From contig JAPPJA010000437.1 in the NCBI GenBank assembly GCA_028874675.1, positions 1 to 22,118 of the forward strand: a DNA stretch of 22,118 nt. The letters run 5' to 3'. This document shows, in pieces, positions 1 to 7,060 of the stretch. Below the pieces are notes generated by a model. That model was given only the letters and a program-made list of their open reading frames with translations. It was not told the origin of the DNA and searched no databases. Source of the DNA: Chloroflexota bacterium. Its GTDB lineage: Bacteria; Chloroflexota; Dehalococcoidia; Lucifugimonadales; UBA3495. A program made the translations under genes and the position numbers. The first letter of the stretch is position 1. Every line of letters starts with the position of its first letter.

Positions 1-58
1 GGAAGGGGGAGGTGTCAGTGGGGGTGGGGTTCCTGGAGGGGGTTGGAGGGGAGGGAGT
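1..58. other. G-rich tract at window edge
   Basis: The plus strand is almost free of C and carries repeated runs of three to five G separated by short spacers (about positions 20-55), a pattern able to form a G-quadruplex. No coding frame is evident. The gene to the left is outside the window, so its context cannot be judged. Confidence 0.4.
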
Positions 59-87
59 TTAGATCCTTCGGCTTCGCTCAGGATGAC
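58..87. repeat. R3 short hairpin repeat, copy 1
   Basis: A roughly 30 bp unit with the core CTTCGGCTTCGCTCAG and outer stem TCCT/AGGA. Related copies lie at 2393-2422 and 7199-7228. This matches a kind of short extragenic hairpin common in many bacterial genomes; no function is known to me. Confidence 0.7.
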
Positions 88-185
88 GGGATAGCGGGTT
101 CAGGTTGACGGGGTGATGCGCAGGGGGACATGACCTTCGGCGGCCGAATTTCTGCCCCCTGGTAGTCTGAACATATAATGCGACT

Positions 186-358
186 ACCCTGCCTCGCGAA
201 TCAGGGCCTTTCGATTATCAGGGAGAGATTGGTCCGCTTCAACCAGTGACAGGAACACTGCATTGGGCCTCGGGGCGTCCCGCAGGAAATTCACCCACAC
301 CCTGGCCCTCCCCCATCGATGGAGAGGGGATAAGCGAAAGACCCTGCCTCGCGAATCA
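186..358. repeat. R1 terminal-inverted-repeat element, short copy 1
   Basis: Inverted ends are GGGCCTTTCGATTATC (204-219) and GATAAGCGAAAGACCC (329-344), matching at 14 of 16 positions when inverted. The 141 bp core is similar to 12195-12332 and to the left and right arms of 13540-14459. An identical 18 bp direct repeat, ACCCTGCCTCGCGAATCA, is present at 186-203 and 341-358. It overlaps the right inverted end by four bases, so it may be a target-site duplication or part of the element. A small CAGTG/CACTG hairpin lies inside. No ORF is carried, so this is a MITE-like non-autonomous copy. Confidence 0.75.
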
Positions 359-364
359 ATACAG

Positions 365-393
365 TTGACGGTGGATTGCCGTATTGCTAATAT
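365..393 (+). promoter_or_regulatory. Sigma70-like promoter for the first Fur-family gene
   Basis: TTGACG (365-370) and TAATAT (388-393) are separated by exactly 17 bp, close to the primary sigma consensus. Transcription would start near position 400, giving a leader of about 50 nt before the ATG at 453. This rules out the in-frame TTG at 384 as translation start. The R1 repeat copy ends only seven bases upstream of the -35 box. Confidence 0.7.
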
Positions 394-452
394 CACGACA
401 GGAGCTACCCTGTAGTGAGGTACAATTTACCAGGGCAGCGTTAAGAAATCTT

Positions 453-881
453 ATGACGGCTCCGCTTACCACGCGCACCGAGATAATGTCGATTCTGGAG
501 AATCGGGGTTATCGGGCCACGGCTCCCAGGCGTTCCATCATTGAACTGCTGGAAGGCAAGAAGGAAGGGTTCACTGCTGAAGAGATCAGTATTGAGCTGC
601 CCCAGGTTGGTCGAGCCACGGTCTTCCGGACGGTCAAGCTGCTGTTGAACGCGGGAGTGCTGTGCCGGCTCAACATGCTGGACGGCGCCCCGAGATACAG
701 CCTTTCCAGCGTGGAGCACCACCACCACACGATCTGCGTCAAGTGCGGGAATGTGGGGGAGTTCCGGGCAGCCAACATCGAAAACCTTATGCGGGCGCTG
801 AGCGAGCAGATTCCTGGGGAGATTGTGGGCCACCGCTTCGAGTTTTACGTCAACTGCGAGGCCTGCCTGTCGGACAAGTAA
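453..881 (+). CDS. Fur-superfamily metal-dependent transcriptional regulator (Zur/Fur type)
   Basis: This is a 142-residue DNA-binding repressor of the Fur superfamily, cytosolic and probably a homodimer. The N-terminal winged helix contains ATVFRTVKLLLNAGVL, the usual recognition-helix region. The dimerisation domain has EHHHH followed by CVKC and ends with CEAC, the two CxxC pairs of the structural zinc site. The usual His just before the TAEEI segment is replaced by Phe (GFTAEEI), so one metal ligand of the sensing site may differ. ATG 453 is chosen because the promoter at 365-393 excludes the earlier TTG; ATG 486 is an alternative. A strong terminator lies 24 bp after the stop, so the gene is probably monocistronic. 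The inducing metal cannot be told from sequence. Confidence 0.88.
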   Translation: MTAPLTTRTEIMSILENRGYRATAPRRSIIELLEGKKEGFTAEEISIELPQVGRATVFRTVKLLLNAGVLCRLNMLDGAPRYSLSSVEHHHHTICVKCGNVGEFRAANIENLMRALSEQIPGEIVGHRFEFYVNCEACLSDK

Positions 882-905
882 TCCCTTACTCAACGGGAGC
901 AGCAA

Positions 906-941
906 CAGCGGGCTGTCCACGGGCAGCCCGCTGTCTTTTTT
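906..941 (+). terminator. Intrinsic terminator of the first Fur-family gene
   Basis: A perfect 10 bp stem, CAGCGGGCTG (906-915) with CAGCCCGCTG (924-933), has an eight-base loop and is followed by TCTTTTTT (934-941). It is the clearest rho-independent terminator in the window. Confidence 0.92.
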
Positions 942-1115
942 GTTCCAGCAGTCCAACTGTTTTCAAATGACGGCCAGAAAGGGAGCACTGCCCGCCGGCG
1001 CTAACCAGGGACCACGAATCCGCGGGAGGTCAGCGCCGGCGGTATAAGGACGGCTAAAACCCAAGCCATCAATACAGTCTTGCTCGTCCGCCGGCGGTTC
1101 AGTCGCGGCAGGGCT

Positions 1116-2111
1116 TCAGCCGGAGCTTACGGCCAAGGCTCCAACGGCGACGGAAGATAGGTGTACGGGCAGCTCCTGCCAGGTTAGTCCCCGATCGGAG
1201 CTCTGGTACACATGGCCTCCATCGGCGCCGGCATACACCCGGCTGGGGTCGGCGGGGTCCCACTCGAAGGCCACGACCATCTGGGCAGGTTCCGTGCCCT
1301 GGCCAACTTCATCCACCAGCTGCCAGGAATCGCCGCCATCGGTTGAGCGGTAGAACATGGGATTGAGCCGGCGGGCATTTTCCGACACGGTAACCAGCAC
1401 CAGGTTGGCATCGTCGGGAGCGGGGGAGATGTGCAGGGTGTAGCGCCGGTCCAGTCCCTCGTTGATGGGCTGCCAGTTGGCGCCACCATCACTGGAGCGA
1501 TAGGGGGCGCGTGCCGTGGCCACATAGACGCTGTCGGGCCGGGCGTCGCTCAGGGCGACACAGTGAATGTCGTCGTTCAGTCCCGGCAATTGCCGCCAGT
1601 TGGCGCCGCCGTCGCCGGAGCAGACCATGCCGCCCACCTCAATGCCGGCGTACAGGAGGTTGGCGTCGTTGGGGGCGACGCGCAGGTCGCGGACATGAGA
1701 GTCGCGGGTGGGGGAATGGAATCCCCAGTCAACGGCCTCGGGAACCCGGGTGAATCCCTCCAGCTCCGACCAGGTCTCTCCGCCGTCGCGGGAACGATAT
1801 ACCGTAGCCGGTTCGCTGCCCACGAACAGGGTATCCTCCTCGGTGGGGTGGGCCAGGACGCTGTGGGCGTACGGGGAGGGGTAGGAGGCGAGGTGGGTCC
1901 AACTGTTCCCGCCGTCGTCGGTGCGGTAAACGCCGGCTTCGTAGGCCGCCAGGTAGGCCCGTTGGGGATTTAAGGGACTGGCCGCCAGCCGGGCCGCAGC
2001 GTGGGGCAAGGCGGTAACGGGGCCCTGCCGCCAGGAGGACCCGCCGTCCTCGCTGGTAATTGAGCATACGCCGTCGTGCATGCCGACATAGATGGTTTTC
2101 GCCACGCTCAT
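1116..2111 (-). CDS. Asp-box (BNR) repeat beta-propeller protein
   Basis: The 331-residue protein is built from seven Asp-box motifs (S/T-x-D-x-G-x-x-W) at about residues 20, 64, 107, 165, 206, 256 and 304. The last is the variant SSDRGLTW. Seven boxes at regular spacing fit one seven-bladed propeller of the sialidase/sortilin/YCF48-like superfamily. There is no signal peptide or membrane segment, so the product appears cytosolic. No catalytic sialidase residues (RIP motif) are seen, so an enzyme role is not supported; binding or scaffolding is possible. The start is secure: AGGAGG (2119-2124) sits eight bases upstream of the ATG. It lies convergent to the first Fur gene and divergent from the second. 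Confidence 0.85.
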   Translation of the reverse strand: MSVAKTIYVGMHDGVCSITSEDGGSSWRQGPVTALPHAAARLAASPLNPQRAYLAAYEAGVYRTDDGGNSWTHLASYPSPYAHSVLAHPTEEDTLFVGSEPATVYRSRDGGETWSELEGFTRVPEAVDWGFHSPTRDSHVRDLRVAPNDANLLYAGIEVGGMVCSGDGGANWRQLPGLNDDIHCVALSDARPDSVYVATARAPYRSSDGGANWQPINEGLDRRYTLHISPAPDDANLVLVTVSENARRLNPMFYRSTDGGDSWQLVDEVGQGTEPAQMVVAFEWDPADPSRVYAGADGGHVYQSSDRGLTWQELPVHLSSVAVGALAVSSG

Positions 2112-2581
2112 ATCATCTCCTCCTTACTGGAAAGTGGCACATGCCTGAAGCCTGGGGTAAGAGTAAGCGCTTAGCGGGGAGTGGAAACGGGTTGTTTTCG
2201 AGAATATTAACACGTCCAGCGCGGAGGCAGCCAAATTGGGCAGGCGGCCAGGGGCAGCAGCACTATAAATGCGCGCTATAGGCGGCACGAATTCGGCAGG
2301 CAAGAGAAGATGCCACCATGAGCCTGCCAAAGGTCCTGAAGTCCTCATTTTCAGCCCATCTGCGGGTAGTGAAGGTGGCTCCAGGGATAGAATTTAGATG
2401 CTTCGGCTTCGCTCAGCATGACATTCAATTGAAGCGCGATTGCCCTGGCGGCGGGCTGAACTTGCGTACCCGGTGACGCGGGTTTATAGTTGATTGGCAG
2501 TAGTTTTCCATTTGAAGGGCCGGTGTCGGCAAGCCAAGGCATCGCCCGTGGGGCGGGGAGCAGGCCCGCCCTGGAGCGCAT
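2112..2581. other. Divergent intergenic region, no gene seen
   Basis: This 470 bp region separates the propeller gene (minus) from the second Fur-family gene (plus). It holds the second R3 hairpin (2393-2422) and a few AT-rich patches (around 2200-2212 and 2269-2275), but no convincing -35/-10 pair. The short reading frames here look like chance. A metal- or peroxide-responsive operator could be expected but no clear palindromic box was found. Confidence 0.5.
2393..2422. repeat. R3 short hairpin repeat, copy 2
   Basis: It is identical to copy 1 (58-87) except for C to G and G to C changes at the second position of the outer stem, so TCCT/AGGA becomes TGCT/AGCA and pairing is kept. Confidence 0.7.
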
Positions 2582-3034
2582 ATGACTCAGCAGGAACTGG
2601 TCGCCTGGCTTCGGGACTGGGGAGTTCGGGTGACGCCGCAGCGGCTGGCCATCGCGGAGGCGGTGCTTAACTCGACGGACCATCCCTCGGTACAGCAGAT
2701 TTACGAGCGGGTGAGGGACCATTTCCCCTCAATGACGCTGGCCACCATCTATTCCACGCTGGGAGTGCTGGAAAAGAGCGGGCTGATCCAGGAATTGCCC
2801 TTTGCCAAGCTGTCGCGTTACGAGTCCAACCTGGAACCCCACGTAAACCTGGTGTGCATCGAATGCGGCAACGTGGTGGATACCAGCCTGGGGCAGGAGG
2901 CGGTGCTGCGGTTGAAGGCGTTGATTTCCGAAGAGTCCAACTTCGACGTGGCGTGGCAGCGCGTGGACTTTCACGGGTGGTGCCGCCGCTGCGCCTTGGA
3001 ACGTCGGGACCGGGAAGAGGCCTCCCAAGTTTAG
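2582..3034 (+). CDS. Fur-superfamily regulator, PerR-like
   Basis: A 150-residue Fur-superfamily repressor. The winged helix has VTPQRLAIAEAVL and TLATIYSTLGVLEKSGLI, and the structural zinc site has CIEC and CRRC. Compared from memory with Bacillus PerR, the sensing-site ligands read as follows: His37 kept (DHPSVQQIY), Asp85 replaced by Glu (SRYES), His91 kept but His93 replaced by Asn (PHVNL), and Asp104 kept (NVVD). It is therefore PerR-like by general sequence but with an altered iron/manganese site. GGAG six bases before the ATG supports the start. The tail RDREEASQV is a short hydrophilic extension. Its target genes are unknown; the neighbouring VOC gene begins 67 bp downstream and could be co-transcribed. 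Confidence 0.86.
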   Translation: MTQQELVAWLRDWGVRVTPQRLAIAEAVLNSTDHPSVQQIYERVRDHFPSMTLATIYSTLGVLEKSGLIQELPFAKLSRYESNLEPHVNLVCIECGNVVDTSLGQEAVLRLKALISEESNFDVAWQRVDFHGWCRRCALERRDREEASQV

Positions 3035-3101
3035 GGGGCGGATGCCCACCGCAGCCAACGGGCAGTCGATTCCAGCTTACCGAGATGGGGAATAATTGAC
3101 C

Positions 3102-3464
3102 ATGATCACCAGCGTGGTTGGAATAACTGTCTGGACCGACGACCTGGACCGGCTGTACCGGTTCTACCACGAGCTGCTGCGTTTACCCCTGCACTCCAAC
3201 CACGGCGACTTCATATCCTTCCAGTTGGGCGACAACATGCGCTTCAACATTGGCATTCACGACGGGGTGAGCGGCGCCAGCGGCGATCCCTTCCGGATGA
3301 TGCCGCACCTGGGCGTGGAGGACATTCACGGGGAACACCAGCGCCTGGCCCAGGCCGGCGTGGAGTTTCTGCGGCCTCCCGAGCAGGAACATTGGGGTGG
3401 CTGGGTAGCCACCTTCAAGGACCCCGACGGCAACGTCCTGCAAATGCTCCAGTTCCCCGAATAA
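3102..3464 (+). CDS. VOC-superfamily (glyoxalase/dioxygenase-like) protein
   Basis: A 120-residue single-module vicinal-oxygen-chelate protein. It starts with the typical SVVGITVWTDDLDRLYRFYHELL and ends with ATFKDPDGNVLQMLQFPE, the usual second beta-alpha-beta-beta-beta half. Members include glyoxalase I, extradiol dioxygenases and resistance proteins, so substrate cannot be assigned. A metal site could use a His near the N-terminal strand and the conserved acidic residue near the end, but a small module like this normally needs a dimer to complete it. ATG 3102 is preferred over the TTG at 3096 because it fits the family N-terminus. It may be read through from the PerR-like gene. Confidence 0.8.
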   Translation: MITSVVGITVWTDDLDRLYRFYHELLRLPLHSNHGDFISFQLGDNMRFNIGIHDGVSGASGDPFRMMPHLGVEDIHGEHQRLAQAGVEFLRPPEQEHWGGWVATFKDPDGNVLQMLQFPE

Positions 3465-3577
3465 CCGCTTCATTACCTCGCATAACTACTGACGGCCGGC
3501 TGTTGCCCACAGGGCCCGACCTGCATTAGCCTGTTGCCTGCGTAGAACCAGACACCCTGGCGCACGGTGACAGCGGC

Positions 3578-4051
3578 TTGTATCAAAGAATCGGAGACTT
3601 TTCATTTTTTGTCCTGACGGCGATCCTCATTGCCAATTTGCTGACTGCGGTGGCAATCTGGTATGAGATATACTACGTGGCAAACGACTCCACCACGGAA
3701 ACGATCAAGGCAATATACCTGGATGCCGCGGCGGCGACCGCGGTGGCAATCTGGATTGTGGGTACGATAGAGGCGGTTATGGTGCTGCACAAGCTGATCC
3801 TGGAAAAATACCTGGCGAACCGGTTCAACGAGGGTGAGGCAAGGGGCCTGGAAAGAGGTCTCAGAGAGGGGCGCGAGGAGGGGATCAAGGAGGGTCGCAA
3901 GGAGGGGCGCGAGGAAGGCCAAAATACCGGCCGAGAGCAGGCTTACGATGAGTGGGGCGCATGGTACAGGCGAATGCTGGAAGCCCGGAAACGGGGTGAG
4001 GATTTTGAGGAGCCGCCGCCTCAAGCCTCCCGCGACCAGGCTGGGGAGTAA
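3578..4051 (+). CDS. Membrane protein with charged Glu/Gly/Arg coiled-coil tail, unknown function
   Basis: The 157-residue protein is not recognised. The N-terminal part has two hydrophobic segments (about residues 9-30, FFVLTAILIANLLTAVAIW, and about 48-70, AAAATAVAIWIVGTIEAVMVL), joined by a short polar loop. The rest is highly charged: GLREGREEGIKEGRKEGREEG-type repeats from about residue 85 to 120, then an acidic Pro-rich end (EDFEEPPPQ). E-G-R/K repeats of this kind occur at the ends of many unrelated proteins and form helices. Only a TTG start is available at the frame's beginning and it lacks a good ribosome site, so the start is uncertain. The second half is duplicated immediately downstream. 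Confidence 0.6.
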   Translation: MYQRIGDFSFFVLTAILIANLLTAVAIWYEIYYVANDSTTETIKAIYLDAAAATAVAIWIVGTIEAVMVLHKLILEKYLANRFNEGEARGLERGLREGREEGIKEGRKEGREEGQNTGREQAYDEWGAWYRRMLEARKRGEDFEEPPPQASRDQAGE

Positions 4052-4291
4052 GGGGTTCCTGGTGCTGCACAAGCTGATCCTGGAAAAATACCTGGCGAAC
4101 CGGTTCAACGAGGGTGAGGCAAGGGGCCTGGAAAGAGGCCTCAGAGAGGGGCGCGAAGAGGGGATCAAGGAGGGGCGCGAGGAAGGCCAGAATGCCGGCC
4201 GAGAGCAGGCCGACGATGAATGGGGGGCCTGGTACGATCGGATGATGGAAGCCCGGGAACGGGGTGAGGATTTTGAGGAGCCGCCGCCTCA
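3781..4291 (+). repeat. Partial tandem duplication, period 280 bp
   Basis: Positions 3781-4023 recur at 4061-4291 with high identity. The second unit lacks 12 bases (one R-K-E-G unit of the charged repeat) and carries scattered substitutions. The 37 bp between the units (4024-4060) is unique and holds the first copy's stop codon. The duplicated part covers the C-terminal helical tail but not the membrane segments. Confidence 0.93.
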
Positions 4292-4319
4292 TGCTGGTGG
4301 GCCCCATGAGAATGGGTAG
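4062..4319 (+). CDS. Truncated duplicate of the coiled-coil tail of the preceding gene
   Basis: The second unit of the tandem duplication keeps an open frame of 85 codons from a GTG at 4062. Six bases upstream lies AAGGGG, which overlaps the previous gene's TAA, so coupled translation is possible. It lacks both membrane segments. Its only indel relative to the parent is a multiple of three, and many substitutions are silent or conservative, for example Arg for Lys in EARERGEDFEE. It ends one base before the convergent queA stop. It may be a decaying remnant or a short soluble version of the tail. An upstream ATG at 3834 in the same frame reads the first copy out of frame and is not a credible start. 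Confidence 0.42.
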   Translation: MLHKLILEKYLANRFNEGEARGLERGLREGREEGIKEGREEGQNAGREQADDEWGAWYDRMMEARERGEDFEEPPPHAGGPHENG

Positions 4320-5420
4320 TCACCAGATCAGCATGGCGTCCCCGAAGCTGTAAAAGCGGTACTTCTCGGCAATGGCCTCCTGGTAGGCCGCCAGGATGTT
4401 CTGCCGGCCCGCAAAGGCCGACACCAGCATAACCAGGGTGGAACGAGGCAGGTGGAAGTTGGTGATCATACCGTCCACCAACCGGAATTGATGCCCAGGC
4501 AGGATGTAGAGGTCGGCCTGGCCGCTTACCGGCCTTATTGAAGCTCCCTCCGGCCCCCCCGACTCGGCCAGGTCTCTGCCCACCTGCTCCAGCGTTCGCA
4601 CCGACGTTGTGCCCACGGCGATGATGGGCCCGCCCCGGGCCCTGGCGTCGGAAAGGATTTCTGCTGCCTTGGCTGGAAGCTCGTAGTATTCGGTGTGGAT
4701 AGCGTGTTCCCGGGGGTTGTCCTCGGAGACGGGCCGGAAGGTGTCCAGTCCCACGTGCAGGGTCAGGAAGGCGGTCCTGACACCCCGGGCTCGCAGGGCA
4801 TCCAGCAGTTGAGGGGTAAAGTGAAGGCCGGCCGTTGGGGCCGCCGCGCTGCCCGGTTCGCGAGAGTACACGGTCTGGTAGCGTTCCGGGTCGGTCAGCG
4901 GCTGGTGGATGTAGGGCGGCAGCGGCATTTCGCCCAGCCGGTCAATTTCCGACTCCACGGAAAGGCGGACGCGCCTGATTCCCTCGTTTTCTACCGAGAT
5001 AACCTCAGCCTCCACGGGTTCCCCTGATGAGGGCACGGAGACCGGGAAGCCTGCCTGGTTGGGGAGGCTTGCCGAAGAATCCGGCGGTTCCAACCGGATG
5101 ACGGAACCCGGGCGCAGGCCCCGTCCTGGCCGCCCCAGGGCCTGCCAGATGCCTTCCCCCTCGCGGCGCAACAGGAGGAGTTCCACCCGGCCGCCGGTAT
5201 CCCTGCGCCTGCCGTAGAGGCGGGCGGGAATGACTCGGCTGTGGTTCAGCACGAGCACGGCGTTGGGGGGTATGAGTTCCAGGACGTCGGTGAACCGGCG
5301 GTGCTCCACGCCCCCGGTAGCCCGGTCCAGAACCAGCAGGCGGGATGCGTCACGGGGCTCCACCGGGGCCTGGGCGATCAACTCCGGTGGCAGGTGGTAG
5401 TCGAAGTCGTCGGTGCGCAT
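4320..5420 (-). CDS. queA: S-adenosylmethionine:tRNA ribosyltransferase-isomerase (queuosine pathway)
   Basis: QueA transfers and isomerises the ribosyl part of SAM onto 7-aminomethyl-7-deazaguanine in tRNA, giving epoxyqueuosine. The 366-residue product has family signatures throughout: an N-terminal DDFDYHLPPELIAQ, EPRDASRLLVLDR, TAGLHFTPQLL, LHVGLDTFRPV, AVGTTSVRTLE and NFHLPRSTLVMLVSAFAG. A stretch at about residues 113-134 (PPDSSASLPNQAGFPVSVPS) looks like a lineage-specific insertion in the middle domain. ATG 5420 matches the family start; a GTG at 5441 is the alternative. The VOC gene ends just upstream (5447), so the two are probably one operon. No other queuosine genes are in the window. 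Confidence 0.96.
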   Translation of the reverse strand: MRTDDFDYHLPPELIAQAPVEPRDASRLLVLDRATGGVEHRRFTDVLELIPPNAVLVLNHSRVIPARLYGRRRDTGGRVELLLLRREGEGIWQALGRPGRGLRPGSVIRLEPPDSSASLPNQAGFPVSVPSSGEPVEAEVISVENEGIRRVRLSVESEIDRLGEMPLPPYIHQPLTDPERYQTVYSREPGSAAAPTAGLHFTPQLLDALRARGVRTAFLTLHVGLDTFRPVSEDNPREHAIHTEYYELPAKAAEILSDARARGGPIIAVGTTSVRTLEQVGRDLAESGGPEGASIRPVSGQADLYILPGHQFRLVDGMITNFHLPRSTLVMLVSAFAGRQNILAAYQEAIAEKYRFYSFGDAMLIW

Positions 5421-5446
5421 GGGGTCAGCGGGACCGGTCACTCCGG

Positions 5447-5860
5447 TCAGCCGCCGATGAGGGCGGCAACGGCGCCGGCGGGGTCCTGGATTACGCAGAA
5501 AGACTGGCCGCCCATGTCCCGGGGGCCGTCAATCAACTTGCCCCCCAGTTCAACGCATTTTTGGGCGCTTTGGGCCACATCCTCAACTACAATATATACC
5601 AGCCACTGGGGCGGCACATTGGCGTTGGAATCGCGGGCGTGGCAGATGCCGGCCACGGTCGGGCCGCCGCCGGGCAGGTTGATGTTGTAGTCGGCGTAGT
5701 CGCCCATGTCGTGGTCGGTATAGGTCCAGCCCACAACCTGGCAGTAAAAGTCGCGAATTTCCGGGGCGTTCGGAACGGTAAGGTCCTGCCAGGCTATGCT
5801 GCCGGGGGACGGAAGCTTGAAGTCCTGGGGTTCTTCGGTGGGTTGCTGCGGTTCGGTCAT
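5447..5860 (-). CDS. VOC-superfamily protein
   Basis: A 137-residue VOC protein resembling one module of the two-module antigen/hydroxylase-type members. It has GSIAWQDLTVPNAPEIRDFYCQVVGW near the N-terminus, PQWLVYIVVEDVAQSAQKCVELGGKLIDGP in the second half, and FCVIQDPAGAVAALI at the end. It is preceded by a polar, Pro/Glu-rich tail of about 20 residues. AAGGAG eleven bases before the ATG supports the start. Its stop lies only a few bases before the possible GTG of queA, so co-transcription is likely, but no functional tie to tRNA modification is known. Substrate is unknown. Confidence 0.82.
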   Translation of the reverse strand: MTEPQQPTEEPQDFKLPSPGSIAWQDLTVPNAPEIRDFYCQVVGWTYTDHDMGDYADYNINLPGGGPTVAGICHARDSNANVPPQWLVYIVVEDVAQSAQKCVELGGKLIDGPRDMGGQSFCVIQDPAGAVAALIGG

Positions 5861-5977
5861 GGGGATTGGCGCTCCTTATTGATGGGTGTTCCCCGGGGGC
5901 TATCATTGGGCAAGAGCGGCCTCAAGGGACGCCCCTGCGTCGGTATGTCAAGGCTCCAGTTGGTTCAGAAAGCTTAC

Positions 5978-6068
5978 CATTTCAGGTGGTATCGCACGGG
6001 CAGGACGGTCCAAATCCAGTCAGGGTGGGTTTCAAACCCACCCCTACTTGCTACATATCACCTAATTC
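5978..6068. repeat. R2 nested palindromic repeat, copy 1
   Basis: The outer arms (around AGGTGGTAT, 5984-5992, and ATATCACCT, 6055-6063) are inverted. The core is an almost perfect palindrome, GGGTGGGTTT (6023-6032) and AAACCCACCC (6034-6043), with a one-base centre. It lies just beyond the 3' end of folD. Other copies are at 7061-7152 and 13429-13521. Confidence 0.8.
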
Positions 6069-6085
6069 GCAATGCTACTGCCGGT

Positions 6086-6973
6086 CTAGCGACCGTGAAT
6101 GCTGATGCGGGCGGCGGTAAGGGTGTTGACCAGCAGCATGGCAATGGTCATGGGGCCGACGCCCCCGGGGACGGGGGTGATAGCCTCGGCCCTGGCCGAC
6201 ACGGGCTCGAAGTCCACGTCCCCTTCCAGGCGGTACCCACGGCGGCGGCTGGGGTCGTCCACCCGGTTTACGCCCACGTCAATCACCACCACCCCGTCCT
6301 TGACCATGTCGGCAGTAATGGCCCTGGGCTGGCCTATGGCGGCCACGAGGATGTCGGCCTGGCGGGTAATGTCAGCCAGATTGGCGGTGCGGGTGTGGGT
6401 GACGGTGACGGTGGCATTGGAGCCTTCCCGCCGCTGCAGCAGCAGGGTTGCCAGGGGCTTGCCGACAATATTACTGCGACCGCAGACCACCACGTGCTTG
6501 CCGGAGGGGTCGTAGCCGTGGCGGAGGAGGATCTGCTGGATGCCGGCCGGGGTGGCGGGAATGAAGTCGGGGACGCCCTGCAGCAGCTTGCCCAGATTAA
6601 AGGGGTGCAGTCCGTCCACGTCCTTGGCGGGATTGAGGGCCTCGATGATGACCGTTTCCTCGATCTGGGGAGGCAGGGGGAGCTGGACCAGGATGCCGTG
6701 AAAGCGGTCGTCGGTGTTCAAGCGGGCCACCAGCTCCAGCAGTTCCGCCTGGGTGGTTTCCTCGGAGAGGTGGAAAATCTCGCTGAACATGCCGGCTTCG
6801 TCGCAGGCGCGGCCCTTGTTGCGGACGTAGATGGCGGAAGCGGGGTCGCCGCCCACCAGCACCGCCGCCAGGCCCGGGGTTACGCCGTGCCTCGCCTGCA
6901 TTTCGGCCACGCCGGCGGCCACCTCGGCCCGTACTTCCCGGCCCAGCTCCACGCCGTCAAGAATTGTTGCCAT
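6086..6973 (-). CDS. folD: Bifunctional methylenetetrahydrofolate dehydrogenase / methenyltetrahydrofolate cyclohydrolase
   Basis: FolD interconverts 5,10-methylene-, methenyl- and 10-formyl-tetrahydrofolate using NADP. The 295-residue length is typical. Catalytic Tyr and Lys appear in YVRNK (Tyr49, Lys53), GILVQLPLP carries the conserved Gln97, KDVDG carries Asp120, GRSNIVGKP (from 165) is the dinucleotide-binding region, and PGGVGPMT near the C-terminus is the family signature. ATG 6973 with GAGGA upstream fits the family N-terminus (MATILDG); an ATG at 7015 would add 14 unrelated residues. R2 repeat copies sit on both sides of the gene in the same orientation. Confidence 0.97.
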   Translation of the reverse strand: MATILDGVELGREVRAEVAAGVAEMQARHGVTPGLAAVLVGGDPASAIYVRNKGRACDEAGMFSEIFHLSEETTQAELLELVARLNTDDRFHGILVQLPLPPQIEETVIIEALNPAKDVDGLHPFNLGKLLQGVPDFIPATPAGIQQILLRHGYDPSGKHVVVCGRSNIVGKPLATLLLQRREGSNATVTVTHTRTANLADITRQADILVAAIGQPRAITADMVKDGVVVIDVGVNRVDDPSRRRGYRLEGDVDFEPVSARAEAITPVPGGVGPMTIAMLLVNTLTAARISIHGR

Positions 6974-7060
6974 GGGACCATATCCTCGTTGGGGAAATCG
7001 GGGAAATTCTAACACGGGGCCAGATAGGGCTCAACGAGATATTCGCCGCCGCAACCTTTC

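Noticed and set aside
2269..2290. Promoter at TATAAA before the second Fur gene
   Set aside because: The nearest -35-like TTGGGC is 22 bp away, too far, and the site is about 300 bp from the start codon.
3834..4319. A single 161-residue protein spanning both duplicated units
   Set aside because: From the ATG at 3834 the frame reads the first unit out of phase and only becomes meaningful after the junction at about 4056, so only the second part is considered.
4320..5860. A preQ1 riboswitch ahead of queA
   Set aside because: The bases before the VOC and queA starts show no small H-type pseudoknot or conserved preQ1 aptamer sequence that I could recognise.
5345..7012. A 555-codon plus-strand open frame
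   Set aside because: It runs antisense through the clear VOC and folD genes and an R2 repeat. The Gly/Val/His-rich translation is typical of an antisense shadow in GC-rich DNA.
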